This document shows positions 1 through 7,104 of a DNA stretch of 13,400 bases, one piece after another (within the stretch, counting starts at the first letter, position 1; every line of letters starts with the position of its first letter). The position numbers and the translations under genes are program-made. This DNA comes from JBBRMQ01 sp038230775. Its GTDB lineage: Bacteria > Acidobacteriota > Thermoanaerobaculia > Gp7-AA8. Location: positions 1 through 13,400 of the forward strand of contig JBBRMQ010000105.1 of NCBI GenBank assembly GCA_038230775.1, in the 5' to 3' direction. Under the pieces are notes generated by a model. It was given only the letters and a program-made list of their open reading frames with translations. It was not told the origin of the DNA and made no database searches.

Positions 1-358
1 ACTCTTCTGCGTAGCCGAGGAGGGTGCGGAGATGATTGAGATCAGTTTCGGACTGGCGGAGTTTGAGGTTCTCGGTAGTGAGATCGATGACCTTGCGATG
101 CAGCTCGAGGTTCTCGTTCACCGCGCGACGCATGTCGAGGTAGCCGTGGTACATGTCGGCCGTCGACTGTCCGACCCAGTTCACGGTTTTGGGCACGGGC
201 GAGAAGATCGTCATCACGGTCCGCTCGAACATCGTGCGGGTCTCGCCGCCGATGCGCGTCCGGCTGCTGAGACTCATCAGCACGAAGAGAAGCGACAGCA
301 CGACGATGAACAACAGCGTCGGTCTGCGCGGGATGACATCTACAGGAACTACGGCCAT
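1..358 (-). CDS. mreC: Rod shape-determining protein MreC, N-terminal part (runs off the left edge)
   Basis: The first 119 residues are visible, read from the ATG at 358 leftward to the edge with no stop. The protein starts with a short basic segment (PRRP, residues 10-13), then one hydrophobic span (about 14-31), then a charged, heptad-rich stretch (about 77-115) with ENLKLRQSE-type sequence and a LLGY motif. This is the usual MreC plan: a membrane anchor and a dimerising coiled coil, followed by a periplasmic beta domain that is missing here. MreC bridges cytoplasmic MreB to the periplasmic wall-synthesis machinery in rod-shaped cells. It lies 105 bp downstream of mreB on the same strand, the classical mreBC order. 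I see no good ribosome-binding site before the ATG, so expression may depend on readthrough from mreB. Identification rests on both sequence style and position; the missing C-terminus cannot be judged. Confidence 0.9.
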   Translation of the reverse strand, partial: MAVVPVDVIPRRPTLLFIVVLSLLFVLMSLSSRTRIGGETRTMFERTVMTIFSPVPKTVNWVGQSTADMYHGYLDMRRAVNENLELHRKVIDLTTENLKLRQSETDLNHLRTLLGYAEE

Positions 359-400
359 TTTGACTAACGCGACCTGAGCAGGATTTAGGCCATACAACCG

Positions 401-463
401 CGGGTCGCAGGTGGCGGGTCGCGGGTCGGTTTTTCCGACCTCCGACCCGCGACTTGCGACCTG
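401..463. repeat. Hairpin repeat, family A copy 1, between mreB and mreC
   Basis: The arms 401-429 and 435-463 are inverted copies of each other over 29 bp with 5 mismatches, around a 5-nt loop (430-434, AAAAA on the transcribed strand). Each arm is built from iterated GGGTCGC/GGGTCGG words. On the minus strand the hairpin begins on the base right after the mreB TAG. It could stall or terminate transcription, protect the mreB mRNA 3' end, or be a dispersed non-coding repeat. No T-tract follows, so it is not a standard intrinsic terminator. A second copy lies at 1557-1621. Confidence 0.8.
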
Positions 464-1489
464 CTATTCGATCGAGATCTTTCTCAACAGATTAAAGTCG
501 GTGAGCATCTGGCCGGTGCCGAGGGCGACGCAGGCCAGTGGATCTTCGGCCAGGGTGACCGGAAGGCCGGTTTCCTCGCGGAGCCGCTTGTCCAGGTTCT
601 TCAGCATCGAGCCGCCGCCGGCGATGATGATGCCCTTGTCCATGATGTCGGCCGAGAGCTCGGGCGGCGTGCGCTCCAGCGCGACGCGGACGGCTTCGAC
701 GATCGTGGCGACGGTCTCGGACAGCGCCTCGCGGATTTCCTCATCGGAAACCACGAGCGTTTTCGGAACCCCTTCCACGAGGTCGCGCCCCTTGATCTCC
801 ATCGTCATCTCTTCGTCGAGCGGGAAGGCGGAGCCGATCTCCATCTTGACTTGTTCGGCGGTTCGCTCGCCGATGAGCAGGTTGTACTTGCGTTTGATGT
901 ACTGAATGATCGCGTCGTCCATCTCGTTGCCGGCCACGCGCACCGAACGCGAATAGACGATGCCCGCGAGGGAGATGACCGCCACGTCCGTCGTTCCGCC
1001 GCCGATGTCCACGATCATGTTGCCGGTCGGGTCGGTGATGGGGAGGCCGGCGCCGATCGCCGCCGCCATCGCCTGCTCGATCAGATACACCTCGGTCGCG
1101 CCCGCGCGCAGGGCCGAGTCCTTGACCGCGCGCTTCTCGACCTGCGTGATTTCCGACGGAACCGAGATGACGATCCGCGGCTTCACCAGAAAGCGGCGTC
1201 CGTGCGCCTTCTCGATGAAGTACTTGATCATCTTCTCCGTCACTTCGAAGTCGGCGATGACGCCATCCTTCATCGGACGAATGGCGACGATGTTTCCCGG
1301 CGTACGGCCGAGCATCTCTTTGGCTTCTTTGCCGACCGCCTCGACGTTGTTGGTGATCTTGTTGACCGCGACGATCGACGGTTCGCGAACGACGATGCCC
1401 TTGTTCTTCGCGTAAACGAGCGTATTCGCCGTTCCGAGATCGATCGCGAGATCGTTCGAGAACATCGAGAGAAGAGACTTAACTGCCAT
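464..1489 (-). CDS. mreB: Rod shape-determining protein MreB (bacterial actin)
   Basis: This is a complete 341-aa MreB, the usual length. It is a cytoplasmic ATP-dependent actin homologue that forms membrane-associated filaments and directs lateral cell-wall synthesis. Visible signatures are phosphate-1 loop IDLGTANT (16-23), the IEQAMAAAIG segment with the catalytic-type Glu (138-147), phosphate-2 loop DIGGGTTD (161-168), and the adenosine motif IIIAGGGSML (287-296). The N-terminus MAVKSLLSMF is hydrophobic and slightly basic and could touch the membrane. The ATG at 1489 is supported by AAAGGA on the minus strand (complement of about 1497-1502), about 7-8 bases upstream. A FecR-domain gene precedes it on the same strand 132 bp upstream, with a hairpin repeat in the gap; mreC follows. 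Nothing is missing or truncated. Confidence 0.98.
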   Translation of the reverse strand: MAVKSLLSMFSNDLAIDLGTANTLVYAKNKGIVVREPSIVAVNKITNNVEAVGKEAKEMLGRTPGNIVAIRPMKDGVIADFEVTEKMIKYFIEKAHGRRFLVKPRIVISVPSEITQVEKRAVKDSALRAGATEVYLIEQAMAAAIGAGLPITDPTGNMIVDIGGGTTDVAVISLAGIVYSRSVRVAGNEMDDAIIQYIKRKYNLLIGERTAEQVKMEIGSAFPLDEEMTMEIKGRDLVEGVPKTLVVSDEEIREALSETVATIVEAVRVALERTPPELSADIMDKGIIIAGGGSMLKNLDKRLREETGLPVTLAEDPLACVALGTGQMLTDFNLLRKISIE

Positions 1490-1556
1490 TCAGGTTTCCT
1501 TTGATTGTGAGATGCAGGCGTTGGCCATCCTGCAAGAGGGGTGCTAAGCAGAAAGC

Positions 1557-1621
1557 GCGGGTCGCAGATCGCGGGTCGGAGGTCGGGAACGCCGACCCGC
1601 GACCCCCGACTTGCGACCCGC
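1557..1621. repeat. Hairpin repeat, family A copy 2, between the FecR-domain gene and mreB
   Basis: The arms 1557-1586 and 1592-1621 are inverted copies over 30 bp with 5 mismatches and a 5-nt loop. The word content (GGGTCGC, GGGTCGG, GCAAGTCG) is the same as in the copy at 401-463, and both have a two-base mismatch 7-8 bp from the loop. On the minus strand the hairpin starts on the base right after the TAA of the FecR-domain gene. It therefore occupies the same position relative to a stop codon as copy 1, and in the same orientation. Confidence 0.8.
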
Positions 1622-3052
1622 TTATTCTTCGACCAGCACGTTCTCGGATTGTATCGTTTGTTTTCCTGCCGCGTTGACCGCTTTGACCACGACGGTGTTT
1701 CGTCCGACCTTGCTAAAGCTCACGAGCTTCTTGAAATGGCCGCTCGATTCGACGTCGACTTCTTCGTCATTGATGAATACCGTCGCTCCGGCGTCCGTCG
1801 TTCCTTCGATCATGTAGAACGGACCGCCGATCGGATAGGGCTTCTTGAGCAGAAGGGCCGGAGGAGGTCCTTCCTGCGTTTGTGAGCCTGCCTGCTGGCT
1901 CGCGCCGCTCACCCGAAAACGGAAGGGAGTCGAGAACGGGCCGGAATCTCCGTCGGTGCCGAGGGAGGCGATGCGCCAATAGAACGCGCCGTCGGCGGTG
2001 ACTTTCGCCGTGGCCGTGGGTTTCTGCCTCTTGGAGTTGATCTCCAGAACCGTGAAAAGACGGGAGCGCGACACCTGCAGGAGGTATCCCGCCGCACCCG
2101 GCACAGTAACCCACGTGAAGTCGATCTTCGAATCAGACGGGAAGACTTGATTGTCGTTCGGCGCAAGAAGAGCGGGAGGCATCGCCAGTTTCTTGACTCC
2201 CGAAAGTGCACCCTCCGGTGATGCCGTAACCTTCTCGCCGCTGGCGATCTTCACGGCCGGTCCGCCGGTCGGAGCCGTGATTGATGCCGATCCCTTCGTC
2301 GCTACGACGGACGTGGCCTTCCCTTTGTCGACGCCGACCTGGGTCGTGGACTCCGAATCGACAACCACCTGGCTGCCCGGCGTGCGCACGGTGGAGCTGT
2401 CGTCGGTCGTTGCGACCTCGACGGATCCGATCTGCATCTGCACCGAGTTGCTCTTCTTGCTGGTAGCCGGATTGAACTGAGCGTAAATCTCGAGCAGCGC
2501 TCCCGCTCCGACCGTGTAGAGCGAGCCGTTGGAGAAGATCAACTCCGCTGAAGAATTGTCCGAGGTCTTGACCCAATCGCCATTGAAGAGTCCGGTGCGA
2601 ACCTCGGCGCGATGCCATTCGTTACTCGATCCTTTTTGAAACTGGACCTCGCCTTCAACGCTAAGGAACTGGGCATCGTTTTCGGCGCTGGTCCCGCCGG
2701 AGAGCGCCGCGCGGCTGATCGTCTGCGACTCGACGGCGGCGCCTTGAGCGTCCGGGTACTTCGCCTGGCCGAGGAGCGTTTGTGCGGCGTCCAGCCGTTT
2801 CGAAGCGCGATCGTACTCGGTGCGATGAGAGGGAAATTCTTTCGACGCAGCGAGATCGTTGAGCGATTGCCTCGCGTCGGCGATCGCCGCTTCAGCGGTG
2901 CTGCGCGGGTTTCGCTTCTGGCTGGTGAAGAACCACCAGCCCGCGAGGCCGAGCGCGACCAGAAGAATGATCAGGCCGATCTGTTTGAGCCGATCGATTG
3001 AGATCAGATACCAATCGATATCCGCCCCGGCCTCTTTACCCTTTTTTGCCAT
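1622..3052 (-). CDS. Membrane-anchored FecR-domain protein with C-terminal Ig/fibronectin-like domains
   Basis: This 476-aa protein is predicted to be anchored in the inner membrane by one segment (about 24-42) after a short basic cytoplasmic tail, with the rest periplasmic. Residues 50-115 are helical and charged. Residues about 127-290 look like a FecR domain: VEGEVQFQKG, W-containing middle, LFNGDWVKT, SSAELIFSNGSLYTVG, then VRTPGSQVVV. Residues about 295-382 resemble a fibronectin/Ig-like unit (YLLQVSRS, AFYWRIASLG). Residues about 400-476 resemble a small Ig-like unit ending in NTVVVKAVNAAG. FecR domains occur in TonB-linked anti-sigma regulators, but large FecR-Ig proteins with no sigma-factor neighbour are usually of unknown function. 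No sigma factor or receptor gene is adjacent here. Its role near mreBC is unknown. The ATG at 3052 has no clear Shine-Dalgarno; a TATAAA box lies 18 bp upstream. Confidence 0.8.
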   Translation of the reverse strand: MAKKGKEAGADIDWYLISIDRLKQIGLIILLVALGLAGWWFFTSQKRNPRSTAEAAIADARQSLNDLAASKEFPSHRTEYDRASKRLDAAQTLLGQAKYPDAQGAAVESQTISRAALSGGTSAENDAQFLSVEGEVQFQKGSSNEWHRAEVRTGLFNGDWVKTSDNSSAELIFSNGSLYTVGAGALLEIYAQFNPATSKKSNSVQMQIGSVEVATTDDSSTVRTPGSQVVVDSESTTQVGVDKGKATSVVATKGSASITAPTGGPAVKIASGEKVTASPEGALSGVKKLAMPPALLAPNDNQVFPSDSKIDFTWVTVPGAAGYLLQVSRSRLFTVLEINSKRQKPTATAKVTADGAFYWRIASLGTDGDSGPFSTPFRFRVSGASQQAGSQTQEGPPPALLLKKPYPIGGPFYMIEGTTDAGATVFINDEEVDVESSGHFKKLVSFSKVGRNTVVVKAVNAAGKQTIQSENVLVEE

Positions 3053-3069
3053 CGAACGTGAGTCAAACC

Positions 3070-3075
3070 TTTATA
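3070..3075 (-). promoter_or_regulatory. Possible -10 element for the FecR-domain gene
   Basis: TATAAA on the minus strand (TGTTATAAAGG context) ends 17 bases before the ATG at 3052, implying a very short leader. No convincing -35 is seen at 16-18 bp spacing. The site stands out as an AT-rich patch in GC-rich DNA. This is a weak call. Confidence 0.3.
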
Positions 3076-3144
3076 ACACAGGCTCCCGCCGCGTTTGCCG
3101 TACCTTCGGGGAATAGGTAAACTGCCGCGTTTTTTAGGTGGGAG

Positions 3145-3188
3145 GACCGGCTTCAGCCGGTCATGGGGCGACCGGCTCAGAGCCGGCC
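3145..3188. repeat. Double GACCGGCT hairpin, family D copy 1
   Basis: Two short palindromes lie in tandem: 3145-3162 (GACCGGCT, TC, AGCCGGTC, a perfect 8-bp stem) and 3172-3186 (CCGGCTC, A, GAGCCGG). They sit between two divergent genes, starting 43 bp before the plus-strand start at 3232, so they cannot be terminators of either gene. The same core recurs at 9861-9878, and the following TGCACACAG resembles half of the outer stem of that copy. It is probably a dispersed intergenic repeat; a role in the leader of the isomerase gene is possible. Confidence 0.75.
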
Positions 3189-3231
3189 TGCACACAGTCC
3201 AATCCAATAATCAGATCGAGGTTCGTTCGCA

Positions 3232-5184
3232 ATGCTCAAGATGATGCGCGACAGCTTTCAGCAACTGAAGTGGATTCTCATCGCCATCGTGGCGATTTTC
3301 ATCCTCTTCATCTTCGTCGACTGGGGTGCCGGCGGCGCCCGCTCCGGTGCGGCAGCCGACACACGCGGATACGCCGCGCGCGTCAACGGCGAGACGATCT
3401 CGCTGCGTGAATACGATCGCGCGGTCTACTACCTTCAGAAGAGCTACGAGCAGCAGGTCCGCCAGCCGCTCAGCGACGAGATGATGGTGTCGCTGGGCCT
3501 CAAGAAGCGCGCGCTCGCCGGCCTCATCGATCAGCACCTCCTCATGCAGGAAGCGCGTCGTCTGCACCTGCAGGCCACGCCCGAGGAAGTGCGCAAGAAG
3601 ATTCTCGAGATTCCGACGCTGAATCCCGACGGCAAGTTCGTCGGCAACGAGCTCTACACCCGTTACGTCACCGGCGCCCTCGGCTTCCAGTCGACGGCGG
3701 AGTTCGAGGACGAGGTCTCGGACGAGATCACCATCATGAAGATGGAGAGCGCGCTCACGAACGGCCTCGTCGTGTCGCCGAAGGCGGCAGCAGCCGAGTA
3801 TCGCCGCATCAGCGAGAACGCCAAGATCAAGTACGTCCTGTATCCGGCGAGCCGCGAAGCGGCGACGGTCACCGTGACGCCGGCCGAGGTCGAGCAGTAC
3901 TACAAGGCGAACCAGGCGAACTATGCGCACGGGGAGCAGCGCGCGCTCAAGTACCTCATCGCGGACAACGCGCGTCTTCGCTCGCAGATCAATCCGAGCG
4001 ACGCGGACATCCACAAGCGCTACGACGCGACGAAGGAAGACTACAAGCGCCCGCAGCAGGCGCACATCCTTCACATCCTCATCAAGGTCGATCCCACCGC
4101 GACGCCGGAAGTCGATGCCGCCGCGAAAGCGAAGGCGGACAGTCTCGTGAAGCAGCTTCGTTCGGGAGCCGATTTCGCCAAGCTGGCGCGTGAGAACTCG
4201 GGCGATCCCTCGTCGTCGACGAAGGGCGGAGACATGGACTGGGTCGATCAGGGCGCGACGGTCGAGCCATTCGACACCGCCGCCTTCGCCATTCCGATGA
4301 ATAGCATCAGCGATCCGATCCGCTCCAAGGACTTCGGGTACCACATCATCAAGGTGCTCGAGCGCCGTCCCGCGGGTTACCGCACGTTCGAGGAAGTGAA
4401 GCCGCAGCTCTCTGCTCAGATGGCGGACGAGCAGGCGAAGAACACCGGACGCGACGAGATCACCCGGCTGGCGGCGCGCCTGAAGCAGACGCCACCGAAG
4501 AGCGCGGCGGAATTCAGCGCGATTGCGAACGACAAGATCAGCTCCAACGACACGCAGTGGTTCAGCAAGGCGGAGATGATCCCGGGCATCGGGAACAACT
4601 CGCCGCTCTCGACGTGGGCGTTCTCCGCGAAGATGGGTGATGTCGGCGAGGTAACGGCGACGCAGCGCGGACCGATGATCCCGTACCTGTACGGCGTTCG
4701 TGCCGCCGGCGTCCCGGCACTGAACGAAATCCGCGCGCGCGTCGAAAACGATGCGCGCATGGCGAAGGCTCGCGAGCAGGCGAAGGCGGTTCTGGCGCGC
4801 GCGCTGCCGGCAAAGACCATCGATGAAGTGGCGAAAAAGGTCGGCATCAACACTCTGGAGACGACGCTCAACCGGCAGGGTTTCGTGTCCGGATTCACCG
4901 GCGACACCTCCGCGCTCGTGAACACCGCGATGGCGGCGAACGTCGGCGATCTCAAGGGTCCGATCGTGGTCGGCGACGGCGCGGTCGCGTTTCAGGTGAC
5001 CGATCAGAAGAAGGTCGATCCGAAAGCGGTGGACGACAACAATACGCAGTACGCCGAGATCCTCCGCCAGCAGGAAGCACGCAATCTGCGCACCGTTCTG
5101 CTAAACCGGCTGAAGAAAGAATCGAAGATCGACATCAACAACACGCTCCTGCAGAGCCACCCTGCACAGCAGGCGGGCCTGTAG
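3232..5184 (+). CDS. PpiD/SurA-like periplasmic peptidyl-prolyl cis-trans isomerase
   Basis: This 650-aa protein has the PpiD layout: a short cytoplasmic start, one membrane span (about 13-30), then a periplasmic SurA-N-like helical chaperone part (about 45-270), a parvulin domain (about 276-378), and a helical region with a second parvulin-like fold lacking clear catalytic residues (about 425-600). In the first parvulin domain AHILHILIKV, GGDMDWV, the AFAIPMNSIS segment and FGYHIIKV are all present. It therefore keeps the conserved histidines (around 278/281 and 371) and may be enzymatically active, unlike E. coli PpiD. PpiD proteins help fold newly exported outer-membrane and periplasmic proteins near the Sec translocon. 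The ATG at 3232 is chosen because the membrane anchor follows directly; upstream GAGG (3217-3220) is a weak ribosome site. The stop overlaps the next gene's start by one base. The exact orthologue (ppiD or surA) is not certain. Confidence 0.88.
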   Translation: MLKMMRDSFQQLKWILIAIVAIFILFIFVDWGAGGARSGAAADTRGYAARVNGETISLREYDRAVYYLQKSYEQQVRQPLSDEMMVSLGLKKRALAGLIDQHLLMQEARRLHLQATPEEVRKKILEIPTLNPDGKFVGNELYTRYVTGALGFQSTAEFEDEVSDEITIMKMESALTNGLVVSPKAAAAEYRRISENAKIKYVLYPASREAATVTVTPAEVEQYYKANQANYAHGEQRALKYLIADNARLRSQINPSDADIHKRYDATKEDYKRPQQAHILHILIKVDPTATPEVDAAAKAKADSLVKQLRSGADFAKLARENSGDPSSSTKGGDMDWVDQGATVEPFDTAAFAIPMNSISDPIRSKDFGYHIIKVLERRPAGYRTFEEVKPQLSAQMADEQAKNTGRDEITRLAARLKQTPPKSAAEFSAIANDKISSNDTQWFSKAEMIPGIGNNSPLSTWAFSAKMGDVGEVTATQRGPMIPYLYGVRAAGVPALNEIRARVENDARMAKAREQAKAVLARALPAKTIDEVAKKVGINTLETTLNRQGFVSGFTGDTSALVNTAMAANVGDLKGPIVVGDGAVAFQVTDQKKVDPKAVDDNNTQYAEILRQQEARNLRTVLLNRLKKESKIDINNTLLQSHPAQQAGL

Positions 5185-5570
5185 TGGGCGACGCGCTGCC
5201 GAAATGGAATGAGCCCGCGATTCGCGTGCTCATGATGCCGCGCGACACGAACGCGCAGGGCACCATCTTCGGCGGCGTGATTCTCTCCTACACCGACCAG
5301 GCCGGCGCGATCGAAGCGCGCCGGCAGGGCTCGAACACGATGGTCACCGTCTCGATGGACAAGATCGTGTTTCACGCGCCGGTCTTCGTCGGCGACCTCG
5401 TGAGCTTCTGGACGGAGACGCTGCGCATTGGAAACACCTCGATCACGACGAAGGTCGTGGTCGAGGCGATCCGGGGGAACGAGCCGGGAAAGAAAGTGCT
5501 CGTGACCGAGGCGCAGGTGGTTTACGTGAATCTGGGGCCGGACCGGAAGCCCGCGCCGATCGTGCGGTAG
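5184..5570 (+). CDS. YciA-like acyl-CoA thioesterase (hotdog fold)
   Basis: This 128-aa protein fits the single-hotdog acyl-CoA thioesterase family (YciA/BFIT type), which hydrolyses acyl-CoA to free fatty acid and CoA in the cytoplasm. The diagnostic stretch is MPRDTNAQGTIFGG (18-31) followed by the helix ILSYTDQAGA, in which Asp38 sits where YciA has its catalytic aspartate. Later strands VTVSMDKIVFHAPVFVGD and TEAQVVYV also match. The start is GTG at 5184, whose G is the last base of the isomerase TAG. This one-base overlap points to translational coupling and one operon, although the two functions have no obvious link. An alternative internal start (ATG within codons 17-18) would cut into the conserved motif region, so GTG is preferred. 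Confidence 0.9.
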   Translation: MGDALPKWNEPAIRVLMMPRDTNAQGTIFGGVILSYTDQAGAIEARRQGSNTMVTVSMDKIVFHAPVFVGDLVSFWTETLRIGNTSITTKVVVEAIRGNEPGKKVLVTEAQVVYVNLGPDRKPAPIVR

Positions 5571-5612
5571 CTGTGTGAGGTCACTTGTCCTGCTGCCTTC
5601 AAAGGCTGAATG

Positions 5613-5682
5613 CAGAATGCAGAATGCACAATTGAGAACGCAGCAAACCTCCTAGGTTCTTAATTCTGCATTCAGCATTCTG
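5613..5682. repeat. Inverted repeat of GAATGCA words, family B, between convergent genes
   Basis: The arms 5613-5639 and 5656-5682 are inverted copies over 27 bp with 3 mismatches and a 16-nt loop. The left arm lies within three tandem GAATGCA heptamers (5608-5628). It sits between the thioesterase (ends 5570) and rarA (ends 5696), which converge, so it could end transcription from both sides. It has no GC-rich stem plus T-tract and is much richer in A and T than its surroundings. Confidence 0.8.
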
Positions 5683-5695
5683 GTGTTCGACCCAC

Positions 5696-7012
5696 TCACT
5701 TTTTCCTGGCATCCCGCATCTTCTCCAGCCGCTCCCGAATCTCACTCTCGGCACCGACGTCTTTCGGCTCGTAGAACCGCCGCCCGGCCAGCGCCTCCGG
5801 CAAACAGTCCATGGCCGCGGTCTGGTCCTCGAAGTCGTGCGCGTATTGATATCCGCGTCCGTAGCCGAGGTCTTTCATGAGTTTCGTGGGCGCGTTGCGG
5901 ATGTGAAGCGGGACGGAAGGGTTATCTCCCTGGCGGACTTCGCGGACGGCTTCGCCGTAACCGGCGTACGCCGCGTTCGACTTCGGCGCCGCGGCGAGAT
6001 ACGTCGCCAACTGGCCTAACGCCACGCCGGCCTCAGGCATCCCCATGAAGTGCGTGGCCTCTTTCACCGCGATGGCGAGCACCAGCGCTTGCGGGTCGGC
6101 GTTGCCGATGTCTTCCGACGCCGCCCGCACGAGGCGCCGCGCGATGTACATCGGATCCTCGCCGCCTTCCAGCATGCGCACGACCCAGTACATCGCCGCG
6201 TCCGCGTCGCCGTTGCGAATCGATTTGTGAACCGCGGAGATGATGTTGTAGTGCTCGTCGCCGCCCTTGTCGTACATGAGCGAGCGGCGTTGCAGAATCT
6301 GCTTCACGCCTTCGGCGTCAACGCTGCCCTTGGATCCCGTCTCGCTGACGAGCTGCAACGAGTTGAGCGCCTGCCGCGCGTCGCCGGCGGAGGTGGCGGC
6401 GATGAAGTCGAGGGCGTCGTCGGTGAGCTCGACGCCGGACTTCTTCAACGTAGGATCCTCGATGGCCCGGCGGAGAATCGTCATGACCTGCGGGCGTTCG
6501 AGTGCCGGGAGCACGACGACCTTGCTGCGCGACAGCAGCGCCGAGTTCACTTCGAACGATGGATTCTCGGTGGTGGCGCCGATCAGCGTGATGTCGCCCG
6601 CTTCGACGTAGGGGAGGAACGCGTCCTGCTGCGCCTTGTTGAAGCGGTGGATCTCGTCGATGAAGACGATCGTCTTCGATCCGCGTGCCTGCCGCGCTTT
6701 TCGCGCCTCTTCCATCAGCGCCTTGATCTCTTTGATGCCAGTGCTCGTGGCGGAGAACGTGACGAATCGCGCGCGTGTCGTTTTCGCGATGATGCGCGCC
6801 AGCGTCGTCTTCCCCGAACCCGGCGGACCCCAGAAGATCATCGACGGGATGCGGTCGCTCTCGATGGCGTTGCGAAGGAATCGTCCCTTGCCTAACAGCT
6901 CCTCGAGGCCGACGACCTCGTCGAGCTCCTTCGGGCGCAGGCGTTCAGGAAGGGGAGCGTCACCTTTTGGTGCGGTCGGGAACGGTGCGTCGTCGAAGAG
7001 GGAGCCGGTCAT
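5696..7012 (-). CDS. rarA: Replication-associated recombination protein RarA (MgsA), AAA+ ATPase
   Basis: This complete 438-aa protein is a RarA/MgsA/Mgs1-WRNIP1 AAA+ ATPase close to the usual length (about 440-450). It acts at stalled replication forks, with links to SSB and the clamp-loader family. Motifs in order are LRPKELDEVVG (25-35, family-typical start), Walker A GPPGSGKT (62-69), Walker B IVFIDE (115-120), sensor-1 TTENPSFEVN (147-156), arginine-finger region SALLSR (157-162), sensor-2 GDARQALN (210-217), and the C-terminal tetramerisation region with EDPMYIARRLVR (285-296) and LGYGRGYQYAHD (382-393). The ATG at 7012 has no clear Shine-Dalgarno and lies only 8 bases from the base of a long inverted repeat. 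It is on the same strand as and downstream of the dehydratase gene. The gene looks intact. Confidence 0.96.
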   Translation of the reverse strand: MTGSLFDDAPFPTAPKGDAPLPERLRPKELDEVVGLEELLGKGRFLRNAIESDRIPSMIFWGPPGSGKTTLARIIAKTTRARFVTFSATSTGIKEIKALMEEARKARQARGSKTIVFIDEIHRFNKAQQDAFLPYVEAGDITLIGATTENPSFEVNSALLSRSKVVVLPALERPQVMTILRRAIEDPTLKKSGVELTDDALDFIAATSAGDARQALNSLQLVSETGSKGSVDAEGVKQILQRRSLMYDKGGDEHYNIISAVHKSIRNGDADAAMYWVVRMLEGGEDPMYIARRLVRAASEDIGNADPQALVLAIAVKEATHFMGMPEAGVALGQLATYLAAAPKSNAAYAGYGEAVREVRQGDNPSVPLHIRNAPTKLMKDLGYGRGYQYAHDFEDQTAAMDCLPEALAGRRFYEPKDVGAESEIRERLEKMRDARKK

Positions 7013-7020
7013 GGAGGACG

Positions 7021-7096
7021 GGAATGTTCAATGTTAAATGTTGAATGTTGAACACCAGATCTCATTCAACATTCAACATTCAACATTTATCATTCC
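7021..7096. repeat. Inverted repeat of AATGTTG words, family C, between the dehydratase gene and rarA
   Basis: The arms 7021-7052 and 7065-7096 are inverted copies over 32 bp with 3 mismatches and a 12-nt loop. Each arm is made of iterated AATGTTG/CAACATT words. It begins 8 bp before the rarA start on the minus strand and ends 8 bp after the dehydratase stop, filling almost the whole gap. It is far more AT-rich than the genes around it. It may act as a terminator-like or RNA-processing element or be a mobile non-coding repeat. Confidence 0.85.
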
Positions 7097-7104
7097 TCGT
7101 CTCC

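Noticed and set aside
3211..4344. Long open frame on the minus strand opposite the isomerase gene (377 codons)
   Set aside because: Arg/Asp/Leu-rich low-complexity product typical of an antisense shadow in high-GC DNA; the plus-strand frame has clear family motifs.
6050..6895. 281-codon plus-strand frame opposite rarA
   Set aside because: rarA carries all AAA+ motifs on the minus strand; this frame has none.
7021..7096. CRISPR-like array from iterated AATGTTG words
   Set aside because: Units are only 7-8 bases, contiguous without spacers and mirrored into a hairpin; no cas genes are nearby.
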